In this document: positions 15,751 through 24,387 of the stretch, piece by piece
Position numbering within the stretch: position 1 is the first letter of the stretch
Layout of the letters: every line of letters begins with the position of its first letter
Assembly: GCF_004014875.1 (NCBI RefSeq)
Contig: NZ_CP034929.1
Span: 2,604,001 to 2,668,000 of the forward strand
Direction of reading: 5' to 3'
From: Nocardioides yefusunii
GTDB lineage: Bacteria; Actinomycetota; Actinomycetes; Propionibacteriales; Nocardioidaceae
DNA: 64,000 nucleotides
Notes under the pieces: generated by a model
Told to the model about the DNA's origin: nothing
What the model saw: only the letters and a program-made list of their open reading frames with translations
The model's database searches: none
Translations under genes and position numbers: made by a program

Positions 15751-18384
15751 GGTCGCGTCGGCCAGACGGACCGCTTCACGACGCGTGGCCACGTTGAACT
15801 TGCGGTAGATGGAGCGCTGGTGGGTCTTCACGGTGTTGACCGAGACGTGCAGCGCTGCGGCGATCTCGGCATTGGTGAGGGTGCCGCGCATGTACTCCAG
15901 GATCTCGCGTTCGCGCGAGGAGAGTCCGCCCACCGGCGAGGAGGCGTCCACGCTGGTGTTGCCCGCCAGGCAGTGCGCCACGTACTCGGGGTGAGCGGTG
16001 CCGCGGGCCGCGTGGGCTGCGAGCAGCGGCCTGAGCCCGGGCTGGGTGAGGTCGAAGGCCCGGCCGAGTCTGGCCGGAGCTCCCAGGTCGAGGGCGCGTT
16101 CCAGCAGCCGGTGGGCCGATTCAGTCTCGCCGCGGCGGCGCTGCACGAGCGCGTTCACGACCAGGGCACCGGTCTGGACGTAGAGCGGCTGCCGCTCCAG
16201 CGGGGAGAGCCTGCGCAGCGCGTCGACGGTGTCCCCGAGTTGGCCCATGCGGTGCAGCATCACCGCGGACTCCAGCGCGATCACCGGCACGTTGGCGCGG
16301 TCGGCTGCCTGCCGCAGCAGTGGCACCACCTGGGAGGCTCCAGCTCCCTGCGCGACCAGGATCTTGGCTCGTGCGACGAGCGCGTAGTGGGCCCACGGGA
16401 CGCCGTGTGCGTCGGCGTCGGGGATGTCGCGGCGGGCTTGGTCGGCCCGACGGATCCGTCGCGGGTCACCGATGGAGCAGGCCACCCAGACCTGGAGCAC
16501 CCGGGCGAGGGGGGCGTAGGCGACCCGGCCGTGGTCGGCGATGACAGCGCCGAACTTCTGTTCCGCGATGGTCAGGTCGCCGCGCCAGAACCCGATCCAC
16601 CCTTCGGTGAAGTCGGTGAGGCCGCCGTCGTAGACCTCCCAGATGTCCGCGCCGGCCACCTTGCGTCCGCCCAAGGTCCGGAGTTCCTCCTCCGCCGCCT
16701 CGAAGTCGCCCAGGAAAGCGGCCGCGAACCCGGCGTTGGCGCGGGCCCGGCGTTCCAGGACCGACGCATGAGCCTCAGAGGCGAGACGGGCCGAGGTCCG
16801 GAGCAGGTCCAGGGCCCGCAGCGGTGCCCGGCGCAAACGCAGTTCGGCCCACCCGAGCAGGAAGACGGTGACAGCGTGCTCGGGGCGCCCCGGGACGACG
16901 TCGGTGCGCAGGAGGTCACGGACCTCGTCGCAGGCGCGCTCCAGCTCATTACCCTCGTTGGCCCCCATCAGGCTCATCTGGGCCAGGGCCAACCGGTCCC
17001 GTGCGACGCCGGGGACGGCAGCTGCCCGAGCACTGTCGACGAGCATCGCGGCCAGTTCGTGGTCGCCACCCAGTTGGGCGAGGGCTGCCTCGAGCACGAG
17101 GACGACGGTCTCCCCCCGTTGGTCAGGGTCGAGCGCAGCGATGCTGTCGCGGAGCACCGCGAGGTCTCCCTCGACGAGCAGGGAGAGCCAGTGATCTCCC
17201 AGGAGTGCCCGGACCAGGTCCACCTGGTCGGCGCAGCAGGCGACGTCGAGGGCCGCGACCGGGTCGTCGTGCCAGAGCACCTGCACCGCAGCACGGGCGC
17301 CCTGCACGAAATCGCTGGGACGGGAGGCACGGAAGAGCTCGCGGCATTCCCGGGCGACTCGGGCGTGCCAGCGGTAGCTGACCCGACCGGTGCGGTCGGA
17401 GACGCGGGTCAGGAAGAGGCCGCGGTCGAGGAGTTCACCGAGCAGTGCCTGCGTCTCGGGCAGTCCGGAGACCTGACGTGCCGCCTCGGTGTCGAAGCGT
17501 TCCAGCAGCGAGGTGCTGAGCACGAGGGTGACCAGGTCGGCGGGGAGTTTGGCGAGGATCTCGTGCTGGATGTAGTCGCGCATCGGCTCCCCGGCCATCG
17601 GGAGGACGACGCCGGGCGCGAGGAGTTCGAGCCCCACCGCGACCGGCCAGCCTCCCGTACCGGTGTGGATGCTCTCGATGACGTCGGCGTCGAGCTCGCG
17701 GTCCAGCGCGCGGGAGACCGACAGCACCTCGTCGCGGGTCATGCGGAGTTCGTCGGAGGTGACCAGCCCGATCATGCCCGCGACCCTGCGCCGGACGAGG
17801 GAGGGGTCCGGGGTGTGGGAGGTGACGACGACGCAGAGGTTGCGTGGGGCGGCGTCGAGGAGCAGCGCCAGTGGTCCGTGGTCGAGAATGCCGGGAGCGT
17901 GATGGACGTCGTCGACGATGAGGACGACCCGCTCGGGTGCCCTCTCGAGTGCCTCGATCCACCGTGTGACGGCGCCGGCCGCCGTGCCCACGTCGCCTAC
18001 CGAGCCGGCGAGCTGCTCGAACCCGGGACGTCCCCGGACCGCGTCCGCGAGCGACCGGCTGATCCCGCTGGCGAGGCGTTGGGGGTTGCGGGTGTGGCTG
18101 TTGACCGACACCCAGGCCGTCGGAGCACTGCGGTGCGCGGCCCAGTGCGCCAGCGCCGTCGTCTTGCCGAACCCTCCCGGCGCTACCACCTCGATCACCT
18201 CGTGCCGCACGGCCGCGGCGTCGAGCAGTTCGTCGAGGCGACCTCTGGGAACGAACCAGTTCCCCGGTTCGGGTGCACGGAGGGCTGACCACGGGACGGC
18301 CATTCCTCCGCTTGTCGGCGGTGCGACGGTCTGCGTGTTCTCGGTGCTGTGTCCCCCCACGTCCATGAACATGACGCTAATCAC
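15748..18384 (-). CDS. LuxR-family transcriptional regulator, MalT-like (AAA ATPase plus GerE HTH)
   Basis: 878 residues. N-terminal signal-transduction ATPase with Walker A APGGFGKTT (~69) and Walker B VVLIVDDVHH, a long helical TPR-like middle (~400-780), and a C-terminal LuxR helix-turn-helix (LSSREREILEYMRG ... NTVKTHQRSIYRKFNV). This is the MalT/LAL architecture: an ATP-dependent activator that responds to a small inducer. The target is unknown; the nearest candidates are the DUF1254 gene downstream and the Sap-like gene upstream. Several starts are possible (GTG 18384, ATG 18372, ATG 18366). A TAGCGT box ends 7 nt before 18366, which favours the shortest form. Confidence 0.88.
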   Translation of the reverse strand: MISVMFMDVGGHSTENTQTVAPPTSGGMAVPWSALRAPEPGNWFVPRGRLDELLDAAAVRHEVIEVVAPGGFGKTTALAHWAAHRSAPTAWVSVNSHTRNPQRLASGISRSLADAVRGRPGFEQLAGSVGDVGTAAGAVTRWIEALERAPERVVLIVDDVHHAPGILDHGPLALLLDAAPRNLCVVVTSHTPDPSLVRRRVAGMIGLVTSDELRMTRDEVLSVSRALDRELDADVIESIHTGTGGWPVAVGLELLAPGVVLPMAGEPMRDYIQHEILAKLPADLVTLVLSTSLLERFDTEAARQVSGLPETQALLGELLDRGLFLTRVSDRTGRVSYRWHARVARECRELFRASRPSDFVQGARAAVQVLWHDDPVAALDVACCADQVDLVRALLGDHWLSLLVEGDLAVLRDSIAALDPDQRGETVVLVLEAALAQLGGDHELAAMLVDSARAAAVPGVARDRLALAQMSLMGANEGNELERACDEVRDLLRTDVVPGRPEHAVTVFLLGWAELRLRRAPLRALDLLRTSARLASEAHASVLERRARANAGFAAAFLGDFEAAEEELRTLGGRKVAGADIWEVYDGGLTDFTEGWIGFWRGDLTIAEQKFGAVIADHGRVAYAPLARVLQVWVACSIGDPRRIRRADQARRDIPDADAHGVPWAHYALVARAKILVAQGAGASQVVPLLRQAADRANVPVIALESAVMLHRMGQLGDTVDALRRLSPLERQPLYVQTGALVVNALVQRRRGETESAHRLLERALDLGAPARLGRAFDLTQPGLRPLLAAHAARGTAHPEYVAHCLAGNTSVDASSPVGGLSSREREILEYMRGTLTNAEIAAALHVSVNTVKTHQRSIYRKFNVATRREAVRLADAT

Positions 18385-18461
18385 TCACGTGACGACGAAA
18401 CGTGATCTCAACCACTCGTTGTCACATCGTTGCTTGTCGGAGTACAAGCCGCAACAACGGC

Positions 18462-19169
18462 TCAGAGGCCGGTGATTCCGTTGCCGACGATGATCATCCC
18501 GAAGACCACCAGCAGTGTGCCGACCACCACGTTGTTGTACGCGACCAGCCACTTCTTCAACCTCTGCAACGGCACCGCGGTACGACTCGGCGCCAGCACC
18601 TGGAGCAGCACCGGTAGCCCCACCGAGGCCGAGGCGACCAGCACGAAGGCGACGTCACCGGCTGCGGTCGTGGCGAGAGGGGCGCCGTTGCTGCTCAGCG
18701 CGTCGGCCGCAGCCAGGCCGAGACCGATGTTCTTGGGATTGAGGGCAGCCAGGGCGGCCGCGAGCGCGAAAGCGCGCGCCAGGGGCAGGCTGTCGACGGC
18801 CGCCATCCAACCCGGTAGCGCGTCGTCGCCGCCGGGACGACGCAGCGTCCTGACCGCGAGCGCCAGCAGCAGGGCCCCCAGCACGATCCGGGTCACGGCG
18901 GCGGGAGTGCCGGCAGCGCCCTCCGGGGTCGTCACCTCCGACAGCAGGGACGCCACCACGGCGAGGACACTCACCCCGACGATCCAACCGAGAAGGAAGA
19001 CCGGGGCTGCCGTACGCGCCCGCGGTGACATCAGCAGCAGCACCACGGCGATCACCGGCACCGGGCTGAGAGCGATTCCCACCGCGTGCGGCAGCACCGC
19101 ACCGATCACCTCGGCCAGGCCCGGCGTCCTACCGGCGGCGTCCATCTCTGTCGGGTCCACGGCCCTCAT
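18462..19169 (-). CDS. Sap/GAP-family membrane transporter (LysE-like)
   Basis: 235 residues with six predicted helices. The family pattern is PHAVGIALSPVPVIAVVLLL near the start, LLGWIVGVSVLAVV, the central cytoplasmic loop (RTLRRPGGDDALPGW), AALAALNPKNIGLGLAA and a final pair of helices. The mycobacterial relative Sap takes part in sulfolipid-1 export, and other members export glycopeptidolipids. The substrate here is unknown and no lipid biosynthesis cluster is adjacent. The start may be ATG 19169 or an internal ATG (MDAAGRTPG). Confidence 0.82.
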   Translation of the reverse strand: MRAVDPTEMDAAGRTPGLAEVIGAVLPHAVGIALSPVPVIAVVLLLMSPRARTAAPVFLLGWIVGVSVLAVVASLLSEVTTPEGAAGTPAAVTRIVLGALLLALAVRTLRRPGGDDALPGWMAAVDSLPLARAFALAAALAALNPKNIGLGLAAADALSSNGAPLATTAAGDVAFVLVASASVGLPVLLQVLAPSRTAVPLQRLKKWLVAYNNVVVGTLLVVFGMIIVGNGITGL

Positions 19170-19342
19170 CGTGGTGGGTCAAGGGGCCCGCTCGCCCTGC
19201 CCGACGTGTGCCCACGCACGCATTCATCCTGACGGGGTGAAACGACCGCCGCACCACGCACGTCTCGGCGGCACCCGACCCGCACCGACCCACCGTCGGC
19301 CGAGACTCGGAGCACCAGACACCCCGTGACCCGAGGAGTTCC

Positions 19343-20467
19343 ATGACCGGCCTTCCGCTGACCGTCGGCACCGATCTCGCGACCGGCGAACCGTTCACAC
19401 TGGACGGCTCGCGCTTCAACCGACACACGTTCTGGTGCGGGCAGTCGGGCTCGGGCAAGACGTACGCGTTGGGCGTCGTCCTCGAACAGCTCCTCCTGCA
19501 GACCGGCCTCCCGGTGCTGGTGCTGGACCCCAACTCCGACTTCGTCCACCTCGGTGACCCGGTGCCGGAGACTCCCCCGCAGACCGCGGCACGCATCCGG
19601 GCCCTCGACGTCCGCGTCCACCGGCGCACCGGCCTGGGGATGTACGACCTCGTGGTGCGGATCGCCGACATGGACGTCGCGTCCCGGGCCGCCGTGCTCC
19701 GCCTCGACCCGGTCGCCGACGCCGAGGAGTTCCACGTCCTGCGCCAGCTGGAGAGTGAGTTCGGACCCCAGGACGGCCCCGCGATGCTGGAGGCCCTGGC
19801 CGGTTCCGAGGAACCCGCCCGTCGGGCGCTGCTGCGCCGCATGACCAACCTCGGGATCCCGGACTGGGACGTCTGGGCGCGCGGCGCCGTGGGACTGGAG
19901 CGGGTCGTGGACGAGCGGCCAGACCTGGTGGTCGCCGACATCGGCGGGTTCCGGATCGCCGACGAGGGCGCGGCGACTGCGCTGGCCGTCCTCGACTCCC
20001 TGTGGCGGGACCGGGAACGACGACGGCCACTGCTGATCGTGATCGACGAGGCACACAACCTGTGCCCGGCCGAACCGACGACGCCACTGGCGAAGGCGCT
20101 GGTGGAACGGTTGGTCCAGATCGCCGCCGAGGGCCGCAAGTACGGGCTGTGGCTGCTGCTCTCCACCCAGCGCCCCTCGAAGATCCACCCTCAGGTGCTG
20201 TCGCAGTGCGACAACCTCGCTCTGTTGAAGACGAACGCCCCGGCCGACCTGGCCCATCTGGCGGAGTTCTTCGGCGGGGTGCCGCCCGAGCTGCTCGACG
20301 CCTCCCCCACCTCCACGCAGGGCCAGGCCTTGTTCTCCGGTGGGTTCGCGCCGCGCCCCACCCGGGTGCAGATGGCCGACCGGCTCACCCGTCAGGGCGG
20401 CTCCGACGTCAAGGTCCCGCCCGTGCGCCTCACCGACGCGCACCCTTCTCCCACCCCTCCTGCCTGA
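19343..20467 (+). CDS. HerA-like/DUF87 ATP-binding protein
   Basis: 374 residues. Walker A GQSGSGKT (~33-40), Walker B LLIVIDEAHN (~225-234), then a HerA/FtsK-like sensor region (RKYGLWLLLSTQRPSKIHPQVLSQCDN) and an arginine-finger-like end. HerA-class ATPases are hexameric DNA translocases. In archaea they pair with the NurA nuclease; in bacteria, stand-alone ones are common in defence or conjugation loci and also as uncharacterised housekeeping genes. No NurA or relaxase is adjacent. The ATG at 19343 has GAGGAG 5 nt upstream. It is followed after 9 bp by a small membrane gene. Confidence 0.83.
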   Translation: MTGLPLTVGTDLATGEPFTLDGSRFNRHTFWCGQSGSGKTYALGVVLEQLLLQTGLPVLVLDPNSDFVHLGDPVPETPPQTAARIRALDVRVHRRTGLGMYDLVVRIADMDVASRAAVLRLDPVADAEEFHVLRQLESEFGPQDGPAMLEALAGSEEPARRALLRRMTNLGIPDWDVWARGAVGLERVVDERPDLVVADIGGFRIADEGAATALAVLDSLWRDRERRRPLLIVIDEAHNLCPAEPTTPLAKALVERLVQIAAEGRKYGLWLLLSTQRPSKIHPQVLSQCDNLALLKTNAPADLAHLAEFFGGVPPELLDASPTSTQGQALFSGGFAPRPTRVQMADRLTRQGGSDVKVPPVRLTDAHPSPTPPA

Positions 20468-20476
20468 GGAGCTCCC

Positions 20477-20887
20477 ATGATCCGACTCCTGATCAGCGCC
20501 GCCCTGTTCCTGGCCGCGGCAGCCATCGGTCTGCTGGCCGCCGACCAGGTCGTCGACGGGGTCGACGTCAGCGCCTCGGGCTTCGTCGTGATGGTGGTGC
20601 TCTACGCAATCGTGCAGAGCGTCCTGACGCCGTTCGTCACGAAGGTGGCGGCCACGAAGGCGCCGGTGCTGCTGGGCGGCACCAGTCTGGTGTCGACGTT
20701 CATCGCACTGGTGGTCGCGACCCTGTTCGGGGACGCCCTGACCATCTCCGGCGGAATCGGGACGTGGATCGCGGCCACCGTCATCGTGTGGGTCGTGACC
20801 GCGATCGCTTCCCTGCTGCTGCCGTGGGCGCTGGTGAAGGCAGGCGTGGAGAAAGCCCGGCCGCGACGGGCCGCACGCCGGGCCTGA
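20477..20887 (+). CDS. Holin-like small membrane protein (four helices)
   Basis: 136 residues, four hydrophobic helices (about 3-20, 34-52, 67-85, 92-116) and a basic tail (KARPRRAARRA). The pattern resembles the phage-holin-family (DUF4233/holin 4-like) proteins encoded in many actinobacterial chromosomes outside prophages. The GAGGAG at 20466-20471 precedes the ATG. It lies 9 bp after the HerA-like gene and is probably co-transcribed. No other phage gene is near, so a lysis role is not supported. Confidence 0.75.
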   Translation: MIRLLISAALFLAAAAIGLLAADQVVDGVDVSASGFVVMVVLYAIVQSVLTPFVTKVAATKAPVLLGGTSLVSTFIALVVATLFGDALTISGGIGTWIAATVIVWVVTAIASLLLPWALVKAGVEKARPRRAARRA

Positions 20888-20900
20888 GGATCAGGCCGGG
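20878..20900. terminator. Hairpin made from two facing stop codons
   Basis: GGCCTGA and TCAGGCC (20881-20887 with 20891-20897) form the core of a short stem. The arms contain the stop codons of the convergent genes on either side, which are 3 bp apart. Confidence 0.45.
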
Positions 20901-21445
20901 CGGGTGCTCTCGCGGCCCAGGCCGGTACGCACGACGTGGACGGCGTCAGCCATGATCCGACGCACCACCTTGAACTCGGCGGGGGTCCACTTCAGGGCGT
21001 ACTCGTCCAGGCCGAAGGCGTAGGGGACGGTCGCCTTGGTGATCTTCTCGTGGCAGATGTCGGCCATCGTCCCGGAGTCGTGGAACGGGATGCCGAGGGT
21101 GTGGGAGACGTCGGTGGCGAAGTTCCACAGGTCCATCGCGGAGTGCGGCTCCACGGGGTGACGGTCGTTCTCGAGGCGACGCTGGGCGCCGGTGAAGTCC
21201 ATCAGGGTGTTCTGCTCCGAGTCGATGCCGGAGTCCCAGTCGATCTTCCAGTCGGCGTCGCCGGCGAACGAGACTGCCTCCTCGACCGTGTCCCAGGTGA
21301 GGAGACGGCCGTCGTGGGCGGCGAGGATCTCGCGGTCCCCTTCACCCTTGCCCCACCAGACGACGGTGTCGCGGTCGTCGAAGCGGATCAGGACCGCCTG
21401 CCCGGGGGACGGCAGGACATCAGGGGACGTGACGGGGGAAGCCAT
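20891..21445 (-). CDS. Conserved hypothetical protein, soluble
   Basis: 184 residues. I do not recognise it. It is acidic and soluble with no signal peptide or helix-rich membrane region. Features: AVLIRFDDRDTVVWWGKGEGD near the start, two Trp-rich strands, NTLMDFTGAQRRLEN, and SAMDLWNFATDVSHTLGI. The sequence composition suggests a mixed alpha/beta fold. The ATG at 21445 (MASPVTSPD) was chosen over a codon at 21484; a GACAAT box 6 nt upstream suggests a leaderless start. It is divergent from the NYN gene with 100 bp between. Confidence 0.65.
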   Translation of the reverse strand: MASPVTSPDVLPSPGQAVLIRFDDRDTVVWWGKGEGDREILAAHDGRLLTWDTVEEAVSFAGDADWKIDWDSGIDSEQNTLMDFTGAQRRLENDRHPVEPHSAMDLWNFATDVSHTLGIPFHDSGTMADICHEKITKATVPYAFGLDEYALKWTPAEFKVVRRIMADAVHVVRTGLGRESTRPA

Positions 21446-21533
21446 GGGTCCATTGTCCGTGATCGGACAAGTTCGTGCAGGCATGACCGCTCAGGAACAT
21501 TCCGGACGGACGTCGCCACGCCGCACCAGTGCC

Positions 21534-21539
21534 TAGAGT
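21534..21539 (+). promoter_or_regulatory. -10 box of the NYN gene (leaderless)
   Basis: TAGAGT, 6 nt before the ATG at 21546. Confidence 0.45.
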
Positions 21540-21545
21540 GCCGCC

Positions 21546-22373
21546 ATGACCTTCCCGACCGACGGGCGGCTGGCCGTCCTCATCGACGCCGACAATGCCC
21601 AGCCCAGCAAGTGCGACGCCTTGATGGAGGAGGTCGCCACACTCGGGACTGCCACGGTACGGCGGATCTACGGCGACTGGACGACCCCGCAACTGGGTGG
21701 TTGGAAGGAGGCCGCCAACCGGCACGCGATCCAGCCGATGCAGCAGTTCGCCTACACGAAGGGGAAGAACTCCACCGACAGTGCGTTGATCATCGACGCC
21801 ATGGACCTGCTCTACGGCGACCGTCTCGACGGGTTCGTGCTGGTCTCCTCCGACTCCGACTTCACCCGGTTGGCGGCGAGGCTGCGTGAGTCCGGCAAGA
21901 CGGTCTACGGCGTCGGAGAGCGCCGCACCCCCGAGGCGTTCCGCGCCGCCTGCGACCGGTTCATCTACGTCGACGTCCTCGGGGTGCAGACCGATGCGCA
22001 CACCGACGCCCCCACCGCCGAGGAGACGCCCGCGATCAAGGCACCCGGACGGTCCCCGGCCCGCACGGATGCCCCTCCCGCACACCAGGCACCTCCCAAG
22101 GCACCGACCGGGCGTCGCACCACCAAGGAACTCCGCAGCGACACCTCGTTGGTGCGGCTGCTGCGTGGTGCCGTGGCCTCGGCCTCCGACGACGACGGGT
22201 GGGCCAACCTGGGCGCGGTCGGGAGCACCGCAGCCAAGCAGTCCCCCGACTTCGACCCCCGCAACTGGGGCTACGCCAAGCTCGTCGACCTCGTCACCGC
22301 CGTGGGTTTCTTCGAGGTGCGTCGTCCGGGGACGGGCGGCGGCCCCGTCGAGGTGCGCACGACGAAGAAGTGA
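21546..22373 (+). CDS. NYN (PIN-like) ribonuclease with C-terminal OST-HTH/LOTUS domain
   Basis: 275 residues. The N-terminal NYN domain (1-145) has the catalytic acids of the PIN/FLAP fold: AVLIDADNAQPS, the strand GFVLVSSDSDFTRLAARL, and KNSTDSALIIDAMDLL. A Pro/Ala-rich linker (~150-195) leads to an OST-HTH/LOTUS domain (~200-270, SLVRLLRGAVASASDDDGWANLGAVG ... NWGYAKLVDLV), which binds RNA or G-quadruplex nucleic acid in characterised homologues. The predicted role is a nuclease acting on RNA. The bacterial targets of NYN-LOTUS proteins are not known. It is convergent with guaA. Confidence 0.87.
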   Translation: MTFPTDGRLAVLIDADNAQPSKCDALMEEVATLGTATVRRIYGDWTTPQLGGWKEAANRHAIQPMQQFAYTKGKNSTDSALIIDAMDLLYGDRLDGFVLVSSDSDFTRLAARLRESGKTVYGVGERRTPEAFRAACDRFIYVDVLGVQTDAHTDAPTAEETPAIKAPGRSPARTDAPPAHQAPPKAPTGRRTTKELRSDTSLVRLLRGAVASASDDDGWANLGAVGSTAAKQSPDFDPRNWGYAKLVDLVTAVGFFEVRRPGTGGGPVEVRTTKK

Positions 22374-22413
22374 CCTCGACTCTGTTGGTCCGCATTGCGC
22401 TCCCCCGGACGCA

Positions 22414-22451
22414 CGACGGCCCCCGTACTCGTAGGAGTACGGGGGCCGTCG
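22414..22451. terminator. Bidirectional terminator between the NYN gene and guaA
   Basis: Perfect 17-bp inverted repeat (22414-22430 with 22435-22451), loop GTAG. It lies 40 nt after the NYN stop and 13 nt after the guaA stop on the other strand. Confidence 0.8.
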
Positions 22452-22464
22452 CATCAGGAGTGGA

Positions 22465-24039
22465 TCACTCCCACTCGATGGTGCCCGGGGGCTTCGAGGT
22501 GATGTCGACCGTCACACGGTTGACGTCCTTGACCTCGTTGGTGATGCGGGTCGAGATGCGCTCGAGCAGCTCGTAGGGCAGGCGTGCCCAGTCAGCCGTC
22601 ATGGCGTCCTCGGAGGTGACGGGACGCAGCACGATCGGGTGACCGTAGGTGCGGCCGTCGCCCTGGACGCCGACCGAACGGACGTCGGCGAGCAGCACGA
22701 CCGGCATCTGCCAGATCGTGTCGTCGAGACCCGACTTGGTGAGCTCCTCGCGGGCGATCGCGTCGGCCTCACGCAGCAGGTCGAGGCGGTCCTTGGTGAC
22801 CTCACCGATGATGCGGATACCGAGGCCGGGGCCCGGGAACGGCTGACGCTTGACGATCTCCTGCGGCAGACCCAGCTGGGCACCGACCGCGCGGACCTCG
22901 TCCTTGAAGAGGGTGCGGAGCGGCTCGACGAGCTCGAACTCCATGTCCTCGGGCAGGCCACCCACGTTGTGGTGCGACTTGATCGTCGAGGTGCCGGAGC
23001 CGTGGCCCGACTCGACGACGTCCGGGTACAGGGTGCCCTGGACCAGGAAGCCGACGGTGGTGCCCTCGGGGGCGGCGGCGATGATGTCGGCCTGCGCCTT
23101 CTCGAAGGTGCGGATGAACTCGCGGCCGATGATCTTGCGCTTGGCCTCGGGCTCGGAGACACCGGCCAGAGCGGTCAGGAACTGCTCCTCGGCGTCGACG
23201 ACGACGAGCTTGGCGCCGGTCGCAGCAACGAAGTCGCGCTCGATCTGCTCGGTCTCGTCCTTGCGCATCAGGCCGTGGTCGACGTAGACGCAGGTGAGGC
23301 GGTCACCGATGGCCTTGGTGACGATGGCGGCCGCGACGGCGGAGTCGACACCACCGGACAGGCCACAGATGGCGCGACCGGTCTCGCCGATCTGCTCCTT
23401 GATCCGCGCGATCTGCTCCTCGGCGATGTTGCCGATGGTCCAGGTCTTGCGGCAGCCGGCGATGTTCCAGAGGAAGTGCTCCAGGACGCGCTGGCCGTGG
23501 TCGGAGTGCAGCACCTCGGGGTGCCACTGGACACCGGCGAAGCCACGCTCGACGTTCTCGAACGCGGCCACCGGGGTGCCCTCGGTCGAGGCGAGGACGG
23601 TGAAGCCCTCAGGGGCCTGGGAGACGGAGTCGCCGTGCGACATCCACACGTTGTGGGCCACCGGCATGTCGGCCAGCAGCGTGCCCGGCTCGGAGATGGT
23701 GACCGGGGTGCGGCCGTACTCGCGGTAGCCGTTGTTGTCGACGGTGCCACCGAGGCCCTGGGCCATCAGCTGGAAGCCGTAGCACATGCCGAAGACCGGC
23801 AGGTCGGCCTCGAACAGCGAGGTGTCGATCGACGGGGCACCCTCGGCGTAGACGCTGGAGGGGCCTCCGGAGAGGATGATCGCCTTCGGCTTCTTCGCCA
23901 GCATCTCTTCGACCGGCAGCGTGTGCGGCACGATCTCGGAGTAGACGCGCGCCTCGCGGACTCGGCGGGCGATCAGCTGGGCGTACTGGGCACCGAAGTC
24001 GACCACGAGAACAAGATCGTGCTCAGAGGTCGCAGACAT
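22465..24039 (-). CDS. guaA: GMP synthase (glutamine-hydrolysing)
   Basis: 524 residues. Converts XMP to GMP with ATP and glutamine. N-terminal class I glutamine amidotransferase with catalytic Cys in [11 protein letters not shown] (~85) and the His-x-Glu of WHPEVLHSD (~175); ATP pyrophosphatase domain with P-loop [13 protein letters not shown] (~230); C-terminal dimerisation domain ending [11 protein letters not shown]. Full length for the family. The ATG at 24039 has TAGGAT ending 7 nt upstream and no Shine-Dalgarno sequence, so it is probably leaderless. It forms the end of a purine block with guaB3 and guaB on the same strand, interrupted by choD-gabD2 and glpD. Confidence 0.97.
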   Translation of the reverse strand: MSATSEHDLVLVVDFGAQYAQLIARRVREARVYSEIVPHTLPVEEMLAKKPKAIILSGGPSSVYAEGAPSIDTSLFEADLPVFGMCYGFQLMAQGLGGTVDNNGYREYGRTPVTISEPGTLLADMPVAHNVWMSHGDSVSQAPEGFTVLASTEGTPVAAFENVERGFAGVQWHPEVLHSDHGQRVLEHFLWNIAGCRKTWTIGNIAEEQIARIKEQIGETGRAICGLSGGVDSAVAAAIVTKAIGDRLTCVYVDHGLMRKDETEQIERDFVAATGAKLVVVDAEEQFLTALAGVSEPEAKRKIIGREFIRTFEKAQADIIAAAPEGTTVGFLVQGTLYPDVVESGHGSGTSTIKSHHNVGGLPEDMEFELVEPLRTLFKDEVRAVGAQLGLPQEIVKRQPFPGPGLGIRIIGEVTKDRLDLLREADAIAREELTKSGLDDTIWQMPVVLLADVRSVGVQGDGRTYGHPIVLRPVTSEDAMTADWARLPYELLERISTRITNEVKDVNRVTVDITSKPPGTIEWE

Positions 24040-24046
24040 GCCCCTG

Positions 24047-24052
24047 ATCCTA
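24047..24052 (-). promoter_or_regulatory. -10 box of guaA (leaderless)
   Basis: TAGGAT on the minus strand, 7 nt before the ATG. The same CGATAGGATCA string occurs at the glmS start. Confidence 0.55.
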
Positions 24053-24140
24053 TCGGCCGAGGGCCGTTCGCCTCACCTTCGGGCGTCCGCCGAGGGCGAC
24101 GGCTCGGTCACACCGCACGTCAGCGGTGCTCTTCCCCCGG

Positions 24141-24268
24141 AAATAGCATCAGGACCCGACCGGGAGGGAGGGTTGGTCGGGTCCTGATCGTCCTCGCGGA
24201 TCTAAGTCTGCGTCGGGACGACAGTCCGGGCATCAAAAGGGAGGGAGAGAAGCCCGGACCGGCAGCAC
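24141..24268 (-). ncRNA. Predicted small RNA with two C-rich-loop hairpins (6C-like)
   Basis: In the 344-bp gap between choD and guaA. A minus-strand promoter (-35 GTGACA, 17-bp spacer, -10 GATAGT) points to a start near 24268. The transcript folds into hairpin 1 (8-bp stem 24252-24259 with 24224-24231, loop containing CUCUCCCUCCC) and hairpin 2 (14-bp perfect stem 24175-24188 with 24148-24161, loop AACCCUCCCUCCC), followed by GCUAUUU, so hairpin 2 also serves as terminator. Both loops carry CUCCCUCCC, complementary to Shine-Dalgarno-like GGGAGGGAG. The design matches what is known of the actinobacterial 6C RNA family. Assignment to that family is inferred from the layout, not from an alignment. 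Confidence 0.65.
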
Positions 24269-24272
24269 GTCA

Positions 24273-24301
24273 ACTATCTCTCAGACAGCCAGCGTTGTCA
24301 C
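24273..24301 (-). promoter_or_regulatory. Promoter of the predicted small RNA
   Basis: -35 GTGACA (24296-24301) and -10 GATAGT (24273-24278) on the minus strand with a 17-bp spacer. This is one of the few places in the window with a near-consensus -35 box. The region just upstream is unusually AT-rich. Confidence 0.55.
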
Positions 24302-24349
24302 CCAAACAAGGTAAAGAAACCCTGAATTGCGACCAAGTTTTGGCCTCTT

Positions 24350-24387
24350 GTGACCTACCTGACACCCCACGTGGGTGAGCAGGTCAC
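24350..24387 (-). terminator. Possible terminator at the end of choD
   Basis: Interrupted inverted repeat: GTGACCT / AGGTCAC (24350-24356 with 24381-24387) plus an inner CACCC / GGGTG pair. The right arm overlaps the choD stop codon. Confidence 0.4.

Noticed and set aside
20477..20887. Prophage remnant suggested by the holin-like gene
   Set aside because: No other phage genes, integrase or attachment sites; base composition is normal. Such membrane proteins are common in actinobacterial chromosomes.
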